Part shown: piece by piece, positions 37,586-49,024 of the stretch
Layout: every line of letters starts with the position of its first letter
Numbering within the stretch: the stretch's first letter is position 1
Origin: Coffea arabica
Lineage: Eukaryota > Streptophyta > Magnoliopsida > Gentianales > Rubiaceae
NCBI RefSeq assembly: GCF_036785885.1
Contig: NC_092312.1
Coordinates: 19,176,001-19,240,000, forward strand
Length of the DNA stretch: 64,000 nucleotides
Direction: 5' to 3'
Program-made: the position numbers and the translations under genes
Notes under the pieces: generated by a model
The model's input: the letters and a program-made list of their open reading frames with translations, nothing else
Told to the model about the DNA's origin: nothing
Databases searched by the model: none

Positions 37586-38853
37586 CCCCTTTCCCCAAAA
37601 AAAAAAAAAAAGAGTAAGTAAGTAAACTGTCAATATTACATCAGTTTTAAAAGTAAAGAATCTAACAAAAATTTAGTGGTCAAAATATTAAACTTTAATG
37701 ATTTAATCGTGTGGTTAAGTGTCAAACTACATGTATTTGTGAGTCTTGTGACTGGTTACGTTAACATCCAAGTTGCCTAGGTGGTCCAATATGTAGGATG
37801 TTGATATTTTTAGGCCACGGAATGCAGTTGTCTTGCCCTTATCAATTCTAGGAAAATTACTATTGTTTCCCAAAGCCAAGGCCATTCCTAATTCAATCAC
37901 GAACCAAATACTACTGTAATTTAAGTTGGAACCAGACACTATAATAGTGCAAAAATTGGAGTAGTTTTTAGGCTCCATTTGATTGGATTTTAAATCTCTT
38001 ATGCGTCGTTAAAGACGATTTTTTTTTTATACTAACAGGTTTAAATATTTTTTATTCTTCTAAAATAGGTTTCGATGAAAATTGTAGACTATCTTTTGGT
38101 TATGCTCTCTCTATATAGTATATATTTGTATATTTACTCGTGTATGAATGAGAGGATTTGTTGTGATGTTAAAATCAGGGGCAGACCCAAGTGGTTCAAA
38201 AATCAGAAATTATACGTTAACAAGTTTCTATAATTATTTTCAATTACATTTATATTTATACACCTACATTTTATAAAATTTTATTTTACTGTCATATTGC
38301 GCCCTGGAAATACTGAAGTTTTTCACTGTCCCAGTTGAAAGGAAAAAAATACCTATTGAACAAAGAAGAAATTGAAATTTTTTTTTTTTAAAAAAAAACT
38401 AAGCACAACAAGATTAATATAACCTTTATCTCTTTTTTTTTTCCTTTTCTATAACAACAATTAAAACTTAAGTCAATTTTTATTGGCCCAAGTGATTGTC
38501 GCCCCCCACTAATCATAGGATCTTAGCTGTGCATTGTCTAAAATTTAAAAATTTTGAGTTGTCACAATCTACACGTACAGTACTTTTCACCAAAAGAATA
38601 AAAAAAGACGTAGTAAGGTAATCTAGGCAGGCAAATGTGTCGGTCGCTGAGGTGCTTTGTTACGGCACGGTGGAACGATAGTCCGCAGGATGTACATTTC
38701 GTTTGTGCTGCAAAACAAACTACTATTTTTCTACACGTTACGTATATATATAAAAGCATTTTATTTCTTGTTGAAGACATTAGCAATTTTTTTTATACTG
38801 ATATAAAATAAAAGAAAATTGATGAGTTCGAACCCAGTTACTGTCAAATCATG

Positions 38854-39023
38854 AGTGTGTTTGGATAGTAAATTATTTGAAATAATTTTATGAAAAAAAT
38901 ACTATAATATTTTTTTTATATAATATATATGAGATAAAAATGTGATTAAAAAATTTGTTGATGATCCAAGTAAGTCAATATATATAAATAAGATGTAAAT
39001 AATATATACATTCCAAACACACT
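38854..39023. mobile_element. MITE with AGTGTGTTTGGA termini
   Basis: AGTGTGTTTGGA at 38854 is mirrored by TTCCAAACACACT ending at 39023. The interior is AT-rich and non-coding. The target duplication is unclear, so the superfamily is not assigned. Confidence 0.55.
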
Positions 39024-39027
39024 GAAT

Positions 39028-39196
39028 GGTCTGTTTGGATTGTGAATTATTAGAGATATTTTTACTGTAGCACTTTTTGTGATGTGATGTATGTGAGATA
39101 AAAAGGTAATTGGGAAGGTAAAAATGTGCATTGGAAATTGTAATGATGATATAAGCAAATAAATTTTGAGAAATAAAGCCCAATCCAAACAAAGCG
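39028..39196. mobile_element. MITE with GTCTGTTTGGATTG termini
   Basis: GGTCTGTTTGGATTG at the left and CCCAATCCAAACAAAGC at the right are inverted copies. It directly follows the MITE at 38854 and resembles the Tourist-like element at 16617. Exact ends are uncertain. Confidence 0.55.
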
Positions 39197-39560
39197 TTCA
39201 TGTCCCCCATAACCAAAAATGGCTTGCAATTATCAAATGAACCAACTTACGTTGCTGCATAAACATTAGCAGTTTCCTTATAAAGGTTACTCCCCCAATA
39301 TCTGTTGGCCACTTACAGGTGAAAGGCTGCTGAACCAATGAAGCGGCAGAAGTGACTACTTCTGCCTTTCAGACTCAGTGACGTGAGTGAATGACTGGTG
39401 CCCACCGCACGGCCACTGCTGTGCGAACATTGGGAAGTATACTCATTGTTCGGTGGCTCAAGTCTTCGAATGGGATTAAAAATATCTAAAGCATCATTAT
39501 GTAGACATGATCGTCCAGATATCAACTCCCAAGTCTCCAATAATCATTGATTATTTATTT

Positions 39561-39826
39561 CTCCCTCCATCCTAATTTATTTAGTAATGTTTCATGAATT
39601 TAATTTTTTAAAAATAGTGATTTAATTGTGATGTTTATATTTTTTTTTCAATTTTATTTCTATAAATTCAAATTTTAAATTTGAATGATAATACGAAGAT
39701 TATTAGAAAGAATGGCTATATTGGAAAGAAAAACTAAAAAGTGTCTTGACTTTTTTTAACATGATAAATGTTTTGGAGCACCTCTAAAATGGGAAGCATG
39801 ACACTTTCAGTAGGACGGAGAGAGTA
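39561..39826. mobile_element. Stowaway/mariner-like MITE
   Basis: CTCCCTCCATCCTAAT at the left pairs with TAGGACGGAGAGAGTA at the right. CTCCCTCCGTCCC-type ends are typical of plant Stowaway MITEs, which duplicate TA. TA is present on the right; the left edge has diverged. Confidence 0.65.
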
Positions 39827-40691
39827 TTATTATTATTTTGTCTTGAGATTATAAATTTAGAATCCAGGTGAATCCATGGCTGGCCGCTTATTATAAGATC
39901 TGTGCATCTCTTTAACCGATGAATTACTATAGGATCATGTATCCATTTAAGACTTTCGTGCATAATTAAAATGGCCCTATTAGTTCGTAATCCGACTACA
40001 ATTATTATTATTATTAAAATTAATTTTACATATACTGAAAGTATATATATATATATACACGATATATGTATATACATATAAATTGAATTTTAAATTTAAA
40101 TTCAAATTAATTATTTTGTATCTAATGATGCTAATATATATACTATTGATACATAAAAATTTAATCTATTTTTAAATCATTATAATCACCTTTACGCTGT
40201 TGAGCATGCATTTTCTTTCTCTTATACAAAAGATTCATTAGTAAAAAGTTTCTCATAAGTACTACATTGTCATATTTTTAGTAAATCTTCTCAACTCTTT
40301 GGGTGGTGATAGACCAAATGTATTGGGCTAGTTTCTGCAAAGGTATGTGAGGCAGGGGACCTGCCCACTCAGTTAGTCCCCCAACTCCCCGCGAGGCTTC
40401 AATACCTAGGAGACTTTGAGAGCAGTAACCAACCGATTGCAGCAATCTCATTCGTGATCCAATATGAATACCGACAAGCCGTTTGGTTCATTGGTTATGA
40501 GGGTACCCAATGGGAATAACCATTAATGATACTTATTGATGGCATTTGGTACCCTACTATGGCGATGAATCAATGACAGTGAAAAACCTAGTAAAACTTT
40601 TCTATCACCCCATTTCTGAGTAAATGGGACACTTTTGGTACCAACAAAATAAAATAAAAAAAAACCATTCCCGATTACCGATTGTTCCACA

Positions 40692-40841
40692 TTTAAGTGG
40701 CTGGTTTCTAAAAAAAATCCGGGGCTGTGCACAGTGCACCCGTCTGGTGGTGCAGTGGTGATTCAGTTCCTTCCGGATTATTCCTGAACCTCTTCCCCTT
40801 AATGTAGAATAGATTAGATTTACCATCTCTGAAAAAAAAAG
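40692..40841 (+). mobile_element. SINE-like insertion with A tail and target duplication
   Basis: TACCGATTGTTCCACA (40676-40691) and TACCGATTATTCCACA (40842-40857) match at 15 of 16 bases and flank 150 bases. The insert contains CTGGTGGTGCAGTGGTGATTC, similar to a tRNA A-box region. It ends in AGATTAGATTTACCATCTCT followed by A9, like Au-type plant SINE tails. The B box is not clear. Confidence 0.6.
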
Positions 40842-40857
40842 TACCGATTATTCCACA

Positions 40858-42880
40858 AAAAAAGGATTTCTCTCTTTCTTCATCGTCATCTCATTTGACT
40901 CAATAATGTCTCTCTCTTTCTCATCTATTTCTCTCCCCATTCCCTCTGCGAACTTCATTCAATTTTGTCTACCAGATTCTCAACTCTTGTAGTTTTACAT
41001 TACGCGCTAACCCACCTTCTCTCTCATATGAAACAACAAGAGGTAGAAAGATGGTTGGGGTATATTTTTCTGCTGGTGTTGGGAGTGATTGATTTTAAAA
41101 CCTTCAATTGATGGTAGAAAAAAATTAACTATTCATGGAAAATCAAATTTGTTGGTAGAAGTTGATGTTGATCGCAGTAGTTTTTTAGATTATGAAAATT
41201 TTAAAAGATTTTATGCTTTCATTGAAAACTAATAGGTGGAGATGAATTGGAGATTGAAAATATTTCGAACTAGGCAAAGAATAAATTGATGATATGTTAG
41301 TAGCTGTTGGTGGCGGCTGACTGTTGTAGATCCATTAGGAAGTAAAAACAAGAATTATGGTGAAGTAAAAAAATTGATTTTACATATTAAAAATAATAAC
41401 AAAAAATTCATTAGATTTTCATTGCACCGACAAAAGGTTTGGCCAAAACCCATTGCGATTGAAGGCTCTCTTAATACTCATTGCCATTACCATTACGAAG
41501 TACCAACCAAACGGGTGGTGGCAAGCTTCATTTGGGAGTTTATCATTGGAGGATGAAAAAAATGGAAATGGAATTAGCAAAAGATAAACTTTTATACATT
41601 GACAATGTATACCCGATGAATCTAAAGTTATGTCATATGTGCAAAATTTAGAATTAAAATTCAAAATTTACACATGTGTTATATATCTAAATTTCCGAGT
41701 TTATAAACTTTCAATATAAAGAAGGATTCATCTAGTAACAAAATGTTGGTTTTTTTCCCCTCTTATAATGAAACAATTGGGTATAAGAGGAAAATATTAT
41801 CACCAAAAAGTTCTCTATTTGAACTCAAAGGAAACTAGAAAATATACCATCAACTTTACTCGTAACGAGACGGGCAAAGCAAAGTGCAAATACATTATTG
41901 CTAATTTCTCATGCCTCGAACTCACAAATATCCAAGAGCTCATCTTGAAAAAAGAATACTTATATTCTTTCTTGGGGTTTAAAAATGGTTATCCAGCAAA
42001 TTACGTAGTTAAACTACACTTAACAGACACCATATGTTGTGAACTTGCCTTCGACAACTACAAATGAGTCCAAAACAATTGGTGCAACATCAATTCTACC
42101 TTGGCAAAAAATAGATACTCAATTCGTAAGTTCTAACTTGTCATATCATCAAACATACAGCCAATTTGATCTCGTCGGCCAATTGACATGACATGATTAA
42201 TCCCTTTTCTCTTCGTCAATGGAAGTATGAAACTAGTTTTTAAGCGATCCATTACCAAAAGAAAAACGAAAAAAATTTCTCTGCATCCCTGTTGATAAAC
42301 AGCCAAACAAGGCTGAAGTGTGGGTGGCAAAATCAACCTGGAAACCTCCTTCGACTTTTGACTCGGAGCTTTAAGTTTGTTTAGATCGCAATTTTTCTTA
42401 AAATTTTTTTTTATGAACATATTTTTTGATTATTTTATATACATCAAATTATTATAATATATTTTTTGCTACAAAAATACTAGAAAAATTATTTATCTCG
42501 TATATATTAAAGTATTACAATATGTTTTGGTTACATGGAGGTTAGAGAAACGACAATTGAATCTATTTTCTACAAAAAAAAAACTTCAAAAAATAACTCT
42601 GAATGTCGGGTGTACCGGTTACCGTTGTCAGAATCTACACCCCAAGTGCAATTAAAGCACATTTTACACGCATTTGAACACCCTCATCAAATTACAAAAC
42701 TCCCCCTTTATCCCTACCCAAGAAAATTATTTTAAAATCCTTCCCTTACAAAACACGTGTACCTTCTTGTCCACCCGAAAAATCACACTACCCACTTTAT
42801 GCTCGGCAGAAGTCTATCAGTAGTGCTCTTCACTTCCCCAGAACAAAACAAAACAAAAATAAAAATAAAATACAATAAAA
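40858..42880. other. Intergenic, promoter side of the J-like gene
   Basis: No gene is supported. A 99-codon open frame at 41768-42067 has no recognisable domain. The bases just before the 42881 start read ACAATAAAAATGG, an A-rich start context. No clear TATA box was identified. Confidence 0.5.
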
Positions 42881-44782
42881 ATGGAGCTTCCATTTTTCAC
42901 CACCACGGCCGCCACCAGCAGCAGCAGCAGCGCCACCACCAGAGCGGAAGCTCTACGGTGGTTATCTATAGCCGAGAAGCTTTTAGCTGGACGTGACCTC
43001 GTGGGTAGCAAATCATTCGCGGCCCGGGCAAGAGAATCCGACCCGACCCTTTTGTACGCGGACCAAATAATCGCCGTTGCCGACACCCTCCTCTCCGGAG
43101 ATAAGCGGATCAACAACCTCCACGACTGGTATTCTGTGCTGCAGCTCACCCCTCAGCAGTCCCGCGACGCCGAGCTCATCGCCGGTCAGTACCGGAAGCT
43201 CGCACTTCTTTTAAACCCGCAGAAGAATAAGCTCCCCTTTGCCGATCAAGCCTTCACACTTGTGGTTAATGCCTGGCAAGTATTATCTAACCCCTCTAGA
43301 AAGAACATGTACGATAGCGAGCTGATGGCTCACCTCAGAGTCAACCCGATGAGTCCTGTCCCTCCTGGGTTTAATCCGGCTAGCCCTAGGGAACATGTTA
43401 ACTATCAGCCATTTGAGATAAATTTTCAGGTGATGCCTCAGCATGCAATGAGCAATCGAGAACAAGTGATGCAGCCCACCCAGCCCCAACATGGGACGGT
43501 TAGAGAACCAACCCGGAGTCAGATTTTACCCCCGCAAAATCTGACTCGTCAACCCATCAGTCAAAATTTGCCGCAGCAGAATCTGAGTAGAGAGCAAGGG
43601 AGGCAACCCCAGCCCCCGCCTCAACCCCAGGCCCAGCTTCCACCTCAGCCCCAGCCCCAGCCCCAGCCCCAGCCCCAACCCCAGCAGCAGCAGAGGAAAG
43701 ATAATTTGATGGGTAACAATGCAACCCATGATTTTTCTAGTAGTATTGGCAACGCTAGTAATACTAATGATAACAATAATGTTCATGATGATGATGTTGA
43801 CGTTGGTAATAATAGTGACGTTAATCGAAGAGACGAGGAGAGGGGAAAGGATGGATCATCAGATGGTGGGGCATTGAGTTTCTGGACAGCATGTCCTTAT
43901 TGTTATTATATGTACGAGTATCCTAGTGTTTATGCGGATTGTACCTTGAAATGTCAGAATTGTAGGAAGGCGTTTCAAGGGGTGGAGCTTCCATCACCAC
44001 CCCCCATTGTTGATGGCCAGGATGCATACTTTTGTTGTTGGGGATTAATGCCATTGGGGGTTTCCATGGAGATTTTGGAGAGGAACAGGGGGAAGGGTGG
44101 AAAATGGACTCCATTTTCGCCTATGTTTACTTGTCCAAAAGGGATGGGAAGCAATGGGAATGCTGGGAATTGGAATGTGAATAATGGGAAAAATAATGCT
44201 GCGGGACCGAGGAGTGGGAATGTGGGTAGTAAAAAGAAGAGTTCAGGTCCAAGAGTTTATGTAGATGATGAGGATGTGTTTTTGGAATATTCGGATCCAA
44301 GTGAGGAATCTGATGATGATTGGCGAACTGAAATGAGGAAGAAGAAAGCAAAAGGCGAGAAGAAAATGAAGGTTGTGAAAAATAAAGGAACAGGAACACC
44401 TGGTCGCAGAGGCAGACCACCAAAGGTTGACAAGGGGAAGAATCCTAAAGGGGAGAGTGAGAATGTGCGAGAAGGCTTGGTTGTTCAAGAGGGTGTTGAA
44501 GTGCCTAATGCACCCTCTGCAGAGTCAAGTAAGAAAGTGGCTGCTACTTGTGGAAGGAGGCATTCTGCGAGAGTTGCAAAGGACTTTGGGAAGTTAGACT
44601 TGAATGTGGAATTTAATAATGAGGTTGAAGAGCCTGCACCAAGGGTGGTCCAAGGAAATGGAACAGGCCGTGGGGAGGAGGATATCATTGAGGGGAGTGG
44701 TTTTTTTGAGGGTCTGGATGAGTTCCTAAGCACTCTTCCAATACTCAACGTTGTAGGTGATGATAAGGTCAAGGCTGCTTAG
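42881..44782 (+). CDS. J-domain-like nuclear protein lacking HPD, intronless
   Basis: This 633-aa protein belongs to the plant DnaJ-like group with a J-like segment and a Cys cluster. Residues 82-145 (DWYSVLQLTPQQ to SNPSRKNMYDSEL) follow a J domain's helices, but the HPD needed to stimulate Hsp70 ATPase is replaced by NPQ (112-114). A Pro/Gln-rich stretch (241-271) has tandem PQ. FWTACPYC plus KCQNCRKAF (335-365) forms a CxxC...CxxC zinc-ribbon-like unit. A basic region holds GRRGRPPK (508-515), an AT-hook. KLDLNVEF (571-578) is a weak EAR-like patch. DNA or chromatin binding and nuclear location are inferred from the AT-hook. The start is the first in-frame ATG after an A-rich leader. A true Hsp70 co-chaperone role is doubtful. 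Confidence 0.93.
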   Translation: MELPFFTTTAATSSSSSATTRAEALRWLSIAEKLLAGRDLVGSKSFAARARESDPTLLYADQIIAVADTLLSGDKRINNLHDWYSVLQLTPQQSRDAELIAGQYRKLALLLNPQKNKLPFADQAFTLVVNAWQVLSNPSRKNMYDSELMAHLRVNPMSPVPPGFNPASPREHVNYQPFEINFQVMPQHAMSNREQVMQPTQPQHGTVREPTRSQILPPQNLTRQPISQNLPQQNLSREQGRQPQPPPQPQAQLPPQPQPQPQPQPQPQQQQRKDNLMGNNATHDFSSSIGNASNTNDNNNVHDDDVDVGNNSDVNRRDEERGKDGSSDGGALSFWTACPYCYYMYEYPSVYADCTLKCQNCRKAFQGVELPSPPPIVDGQDAYFCCWGLMPLGVSMEILERNRGKGGKWTPFSPMFTCPKGMGSNGNAGNWNVNNGKNNAAGPRSGNVGSKKKSSGPRVYVDDEDVFLEYSDPSEESDDDWRTEMRKKKAKGEKKMKVVKNKGTGTPGRRGRPPKVDKGKNPKGESENVREGLVVQEGVEVPNAPSAESSKKVAATCGRRHSARVAKDFGKLDLNVEFNNEVEEPAPRVVQGNGTGRGEEDIIEGSGFFEGLDEFLSTLPILNVVGDDKVKAA

Positions 44783-46875
44783 TGAAATTTGGATCTATCC
44801 TGTTGTAGTTTTAGCTACTTTTTTGTTTTTTTAATGCCTGTAGAACTTAATGATGTAGAGCAACTTGGGCATTTTCCTTTATTTTTCTTGTGTAGTCTAA
44901 TTGAATGTACATTCAGCAGCAGGATGCTTTTTATGGTACGGTTTACAGCTTCAGAATCGAGCTGTTTAATGTTTAAGAACTATTTTCGTTTTTACTTAGT
45001 TTTAAAATTTTGCCTCGGCAAGTTGCCATTTTACGTGCTTGGTTTTCGATATGCAAAAATGCAATATTAATATGTTATGTTCTTCAAATGTTCTAATTGA
45101 TTTTCTTTTGCACCTTGAATTCTGATATTAAGATGTGAAAATGGAATGGAAGGATCTGCGAATCATTTCTCAAGCCCCTTAACTCATTTTTGTCATGGAT
45201 ATTGCACCTACTCTCTCTTTGTTTCAGATGACCCCATATTATCTCCTAAACCTTTGAGAGAATAAAATTCTCAACCTTGCAGTCAAAGGGCTTCCGGTCT
45301 CTGGTTGACGCATGTCACGTAGGACTACACAACAACGAGAGGATGTAATGATAAAAGATAAAGGTAGTTTGTTCTATTCTCGTCTACCTAGCTATGAAAT
45401 TCTCGTGTATGCATCACTGAAATTATTATAGACTTGACAATGTCTTCCCATCCTGCAAATTGGCCTTTTCAAATAATACTCTATCCGAACACACTCTTTT
45501 GCTGAAGATAAATGTCCTTGTCTGTAATGAAAACTCTTTTCTGCAGTTGATGTTGCAATAAGGTGAAGTTCCTCCACTACGTGCTTTCCTGAATCTTATT
45601 CTTTTCTATCTTTACATTTGGCTTGTGGTCAACAGATTGCTTTACGCATTCTTCAGAGCCCAAAGGGATTTATGGGGGGCTTTTTAACCTGTGGTTTGCT
45701 ATCTGCAAATGTCTAGATGTCTGCCTATTGCTGGTATGCACTTCTCTAGTCTTTTTTCTGTTTATTTGAATGATAAAGGCATGGCACTATATTATCATTG
45801 TTGTAGTTGTCTCTGAGTGTTTTCTTGCAGGGATCTGTTGGTCTTGTGTATGATGGAGATGGTATTTCACCTTCTTTGCGGTATAATATCAATTATTTTT
45901 GCATATACAAGATAGTTTCTTTCACTTGATCGTGCTGTTCATATGAATGCCAGTGATTGATTTACTCTTGCAACTGCACTTTCATTTTCTTCTTGCTTTC
46001 ATGAATCAACTTAGTAGAGGAAATTGTGAAACAGTAGCTATCAGCGAAGCAGCGAGAACCAAACCAATTTGAGAAGGGAAATGGAGTTCCTCTCCTCTTT
46101 TTCTTAGCCCACTCTCTTTTGCTTGATTTTCATCATGTTTTGCCCTGCTGCATTTGAGAACCATATTTTGGCAAACAAAGAGTGAAATTTGTCAGCCCCC
46201 CACTGCACCTAGCTATAGTCATGAAGGCATTGGATCGTAAACCTGACATAGGCCATCTGAAATCTGCTAACTCGATGGTTACTTTTGCTTCTCTCATGTA
46301 TTGAAATGAGTTCTTATTAGCTGTTGTTGAATCTGTCATTTTCGTACTGCTGAGCTGCAAACTACATAGCATGTCTTACGTGCCGCTATCTTTCGTTCTT
46401 ATGGAAACACTGCACATTTGGAATCTGGAGGTTGGAGCATACTTGTTGAACCATTTAGGATTAATACTGCATGGTGACAAGCTTGCTACTGCTGTTTGAC
46501 AACAATTTATGGAGTAAATTATTTGTCAGTGATCTTATTAGCAAGTACAACTTCTCAGACGGTCCTTGCCTTTTCCTTGTGCTTGAGTATTTTGATCCTA
46601 AATTTCTCTCTCGTTTATACTCTACCATCTGTAGAGGTTACAGCTATCTTCTCGTTGGCATTTTCCACGACTTAGGTTTTATCCGTTCTCAAGAATCGGG
46701 GACAAAGTTGAAACTTTTGATACGTCAATCAGTGTTTCATGCTGAAGGAGCATATTCCGAAGTCAGAAAGTGGTAAACATTTATTCCCAAACTGTTGCAG
46801 AAGGATGCAAAATCATGAACCATGTTGATTGCCGGAGACAAAAGCAGCCAAGGAGGGTTTTGTATTTCTAAGCAT
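44783..46875. other. 3' flank of the J-like gene, no second gene seen
   Basis: The early part looks like 3' UTR (T-rich, AATAAA near 45261). A 101-codon open frame at 46471-46776 lacks recognisable domains. I see no exon structure I can support. Confidence 0.45.
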
Positions 46876-47314
46876 GGTGATGTGCCTATGTTATTCATGG
46901 TTTAGTTGGAGATGAAGGGGAAACAATTAAGCAACTAGAGTGATGTTGGAGATGAAAGGGAACATTTAAGCTCATTTAAGAAAATGAGCTGATAATGAGG
47001 ACCTTCGGAACCTAGAAATTATAATTATCTTCAGAATAGTTTAGACTTCTCACTCATTCAAAACTTCATCTTTGCGCCATAAATGTGACTTTATTTATGG
47101 TGATGTGCCTACTTTGTTCATGGTTGAGTTGGAGGTGAAAGGGCACATTCAAGCAATTGGGGTGAGGTACTCCTAACAAGAGGTTGAACCAAGAAAATGA
47201 GATGAATTTTGGGACCTTCAGAGCCTGGAAAAAATAATTATCTCAGGGATATCGAGATGATTGCAGAGTACTGTTTTTCACTGCTTCATTCATTAAAAAA
47301 TTCGTCTTTGCGCC
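46876..47314. repeat. Diverged tandem duplication, ~223-bp period
   Basis: GGTGATGTGCCTATGTTATT at 46876 recurs as GGTGATGTGCCTACTTTGTT at 47099. Both copies run through GAGATGAA/GAGGTGAA and a GACCTTC(A/G)GA(A/G)CCT(A/G)GAA-like segment, and end with CTTTGCGCC (about 47071-47079 and 47306-47314). The function is unknown. Confidence 0.75.
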
Positions 47315-47717
47315 AGGTACTCGTCCAAACAAGACAAAATATTTTTTGCCTCCTGACTTGTGAGGCTGCACGGACGTAAGACTAGTTTTTTCTCCTTGCC
47401 TTTTGTTGAGATTATAAAACGTATTTCTTCTTTTCATTTAGCATAGGAAATTCATTTTCTACCGAGCAATTTGGTTAATTATATTATAAGTTGATTTTCA
47501 GAAACATGTATTTCCATTTCAATAAGAGGAGGTAAAGCCCAAGAGAAACATCGTTCGGAAGCAAGGGATATCCACATAAGATGGAATGGACTGTGCCCCA
47601 CAAATTTGTTCTCTCTGTCGTTCCTGGACTTATCCACGGAAGCTGGCAGCAATCAACGGAAAATCCATTCCCGCCTGTAAAGGTACTCCCCTATCATGAT
47701 TCTTATGATTAACATAA

Positions 47718-48524
47718 CGGATAATTGCGGAAACCTACCCTGAGGTTTTTAATAATTTCACTTGGCTTCCCTAAAGTTTTAAAAATTACACTTACCTCCT
47801 TTATACATTTAAAATGACAATACTAACCTTAGTATTTTTAATAAAACTCTCTTGCTACCATATTTATGCAAAGGACAGATTTCATAATTTTTTTTTACAT
47901 TTTTACTTCTTTTTCATTTCTTTTATATTTCATTAAAAGTATAGAAGAAATATCAATGCAATGTTGTCCATAATATCTATTCAAATTAAACATTAAACTA
48001 GTAATATGTTTTTGATCATTTTTAATATCATTCAATTTTTTTGTAACTCTTTTTTTTTTTGGTATCAAAATCAAGGAAAAGTCAACAATGATTAAAAACA
48101 AATAACCCAAAATCACTACTAAATTATGATAGTTCTATCAATAAACTAGTCCATAAACTTTTGTTAAAAAAATAGTCCATAAACTTTAAAAGAAACAAAT
48201 TAGCACTTTTTTTCTATCTCAAAAAGAATTTATATTCCCAATAAAGCACTATGAAAAATATCCTATTTTAGCAAAAGATTTATTGCAATAGTTGATTATT
48301 AAATAACAAATATTGCCATGAAAAATTGACACTCTTTTTGTTTTGAAGAACAAATTGGACTTTGTAAAATAAGTGCATTTTAGGATATTCATTAAATTTT
48401 TTACTCTATTCTAAAGTTTGGTTATCAAAGTATCAAATCAAGGGAGGTAAGTGTAATTTTTAAAACGTCAAGGGAACCAAGTGAAATAATAAGAAACCTC
48501 AAGGGAGGTTTCTGAAATTATCCC
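47718..48524. mobile_element. DNA transposon/MITE with ~85-bp TIRs and 8-bp duplication
   Basis: The left end CGGATAATTGCGGAAACCT and right end GAGGTTTCTGAAATTATCCC start an inverted repeat of about 85 bases, including AATTTCACTTGG and AAAATTACACTTACCTCC. TAACATAA flanks both sides (47710-47717 and 48525-48532). The 640-base interior is AT-rich without a transposase. The 8-bp duplication favours hAT; a MULE-type 9-bp duplication with one mismatch is possible. Confidence 0.8.
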
Positions 48525-49024
48525 TAACATAAAATACTAGCAATTTAAACAAATCAATCTGTTTAAAAAAAAAGAAAAGAAAAAGAAAAAGGGGTACCCT
48601 TTGACTAAGGAGAGGCTTCTATAATTAGTAAGAAAGATACAACGTGTACAGTACGCCTCTGAGCTTGTACCTTGTCTAGCAGAGTCCGGTTTGCCACAAA
48701 CATGTAAGATGAAGAGACAGATAAAAACCCAAGTTACGCAGGCCTGTAGCAGTCACTATGAAAAGAAACAACATAGATTTCTCCGTCTTTCTTGGAGAGA
48801 ACAAGTGTCCTTCGATCCGCCAGACAACTTTACACAAAGTACAAACTGACTCTCATGTCTGCACAACGTATGAGTGCCTCCATAAATACGCATCTAAACC
48901 CATTCTTCTGCCCATTTGCTAAAATTGTAGCGACCAAGAAAGAATTCCCTTGATCATTTCCTTCATTTCCCAATATAGAACTAGAGCCAGAAGACCCTTG
49001 AGCCCCCTGAAAGAGCTAGATCTA

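Noticed and set aside
41768-42067. 99-codon plus-strand open frame upstream of the J-like gene
   Set aside because: AT-driven amino acid composition, no domain, no promoter signal.
46471-46776. 101-codon plus-strand open frame after the J-like gene
   Set aside because: No recognisable domain, no splice context, and composition like the surrounding non-coding DNA.
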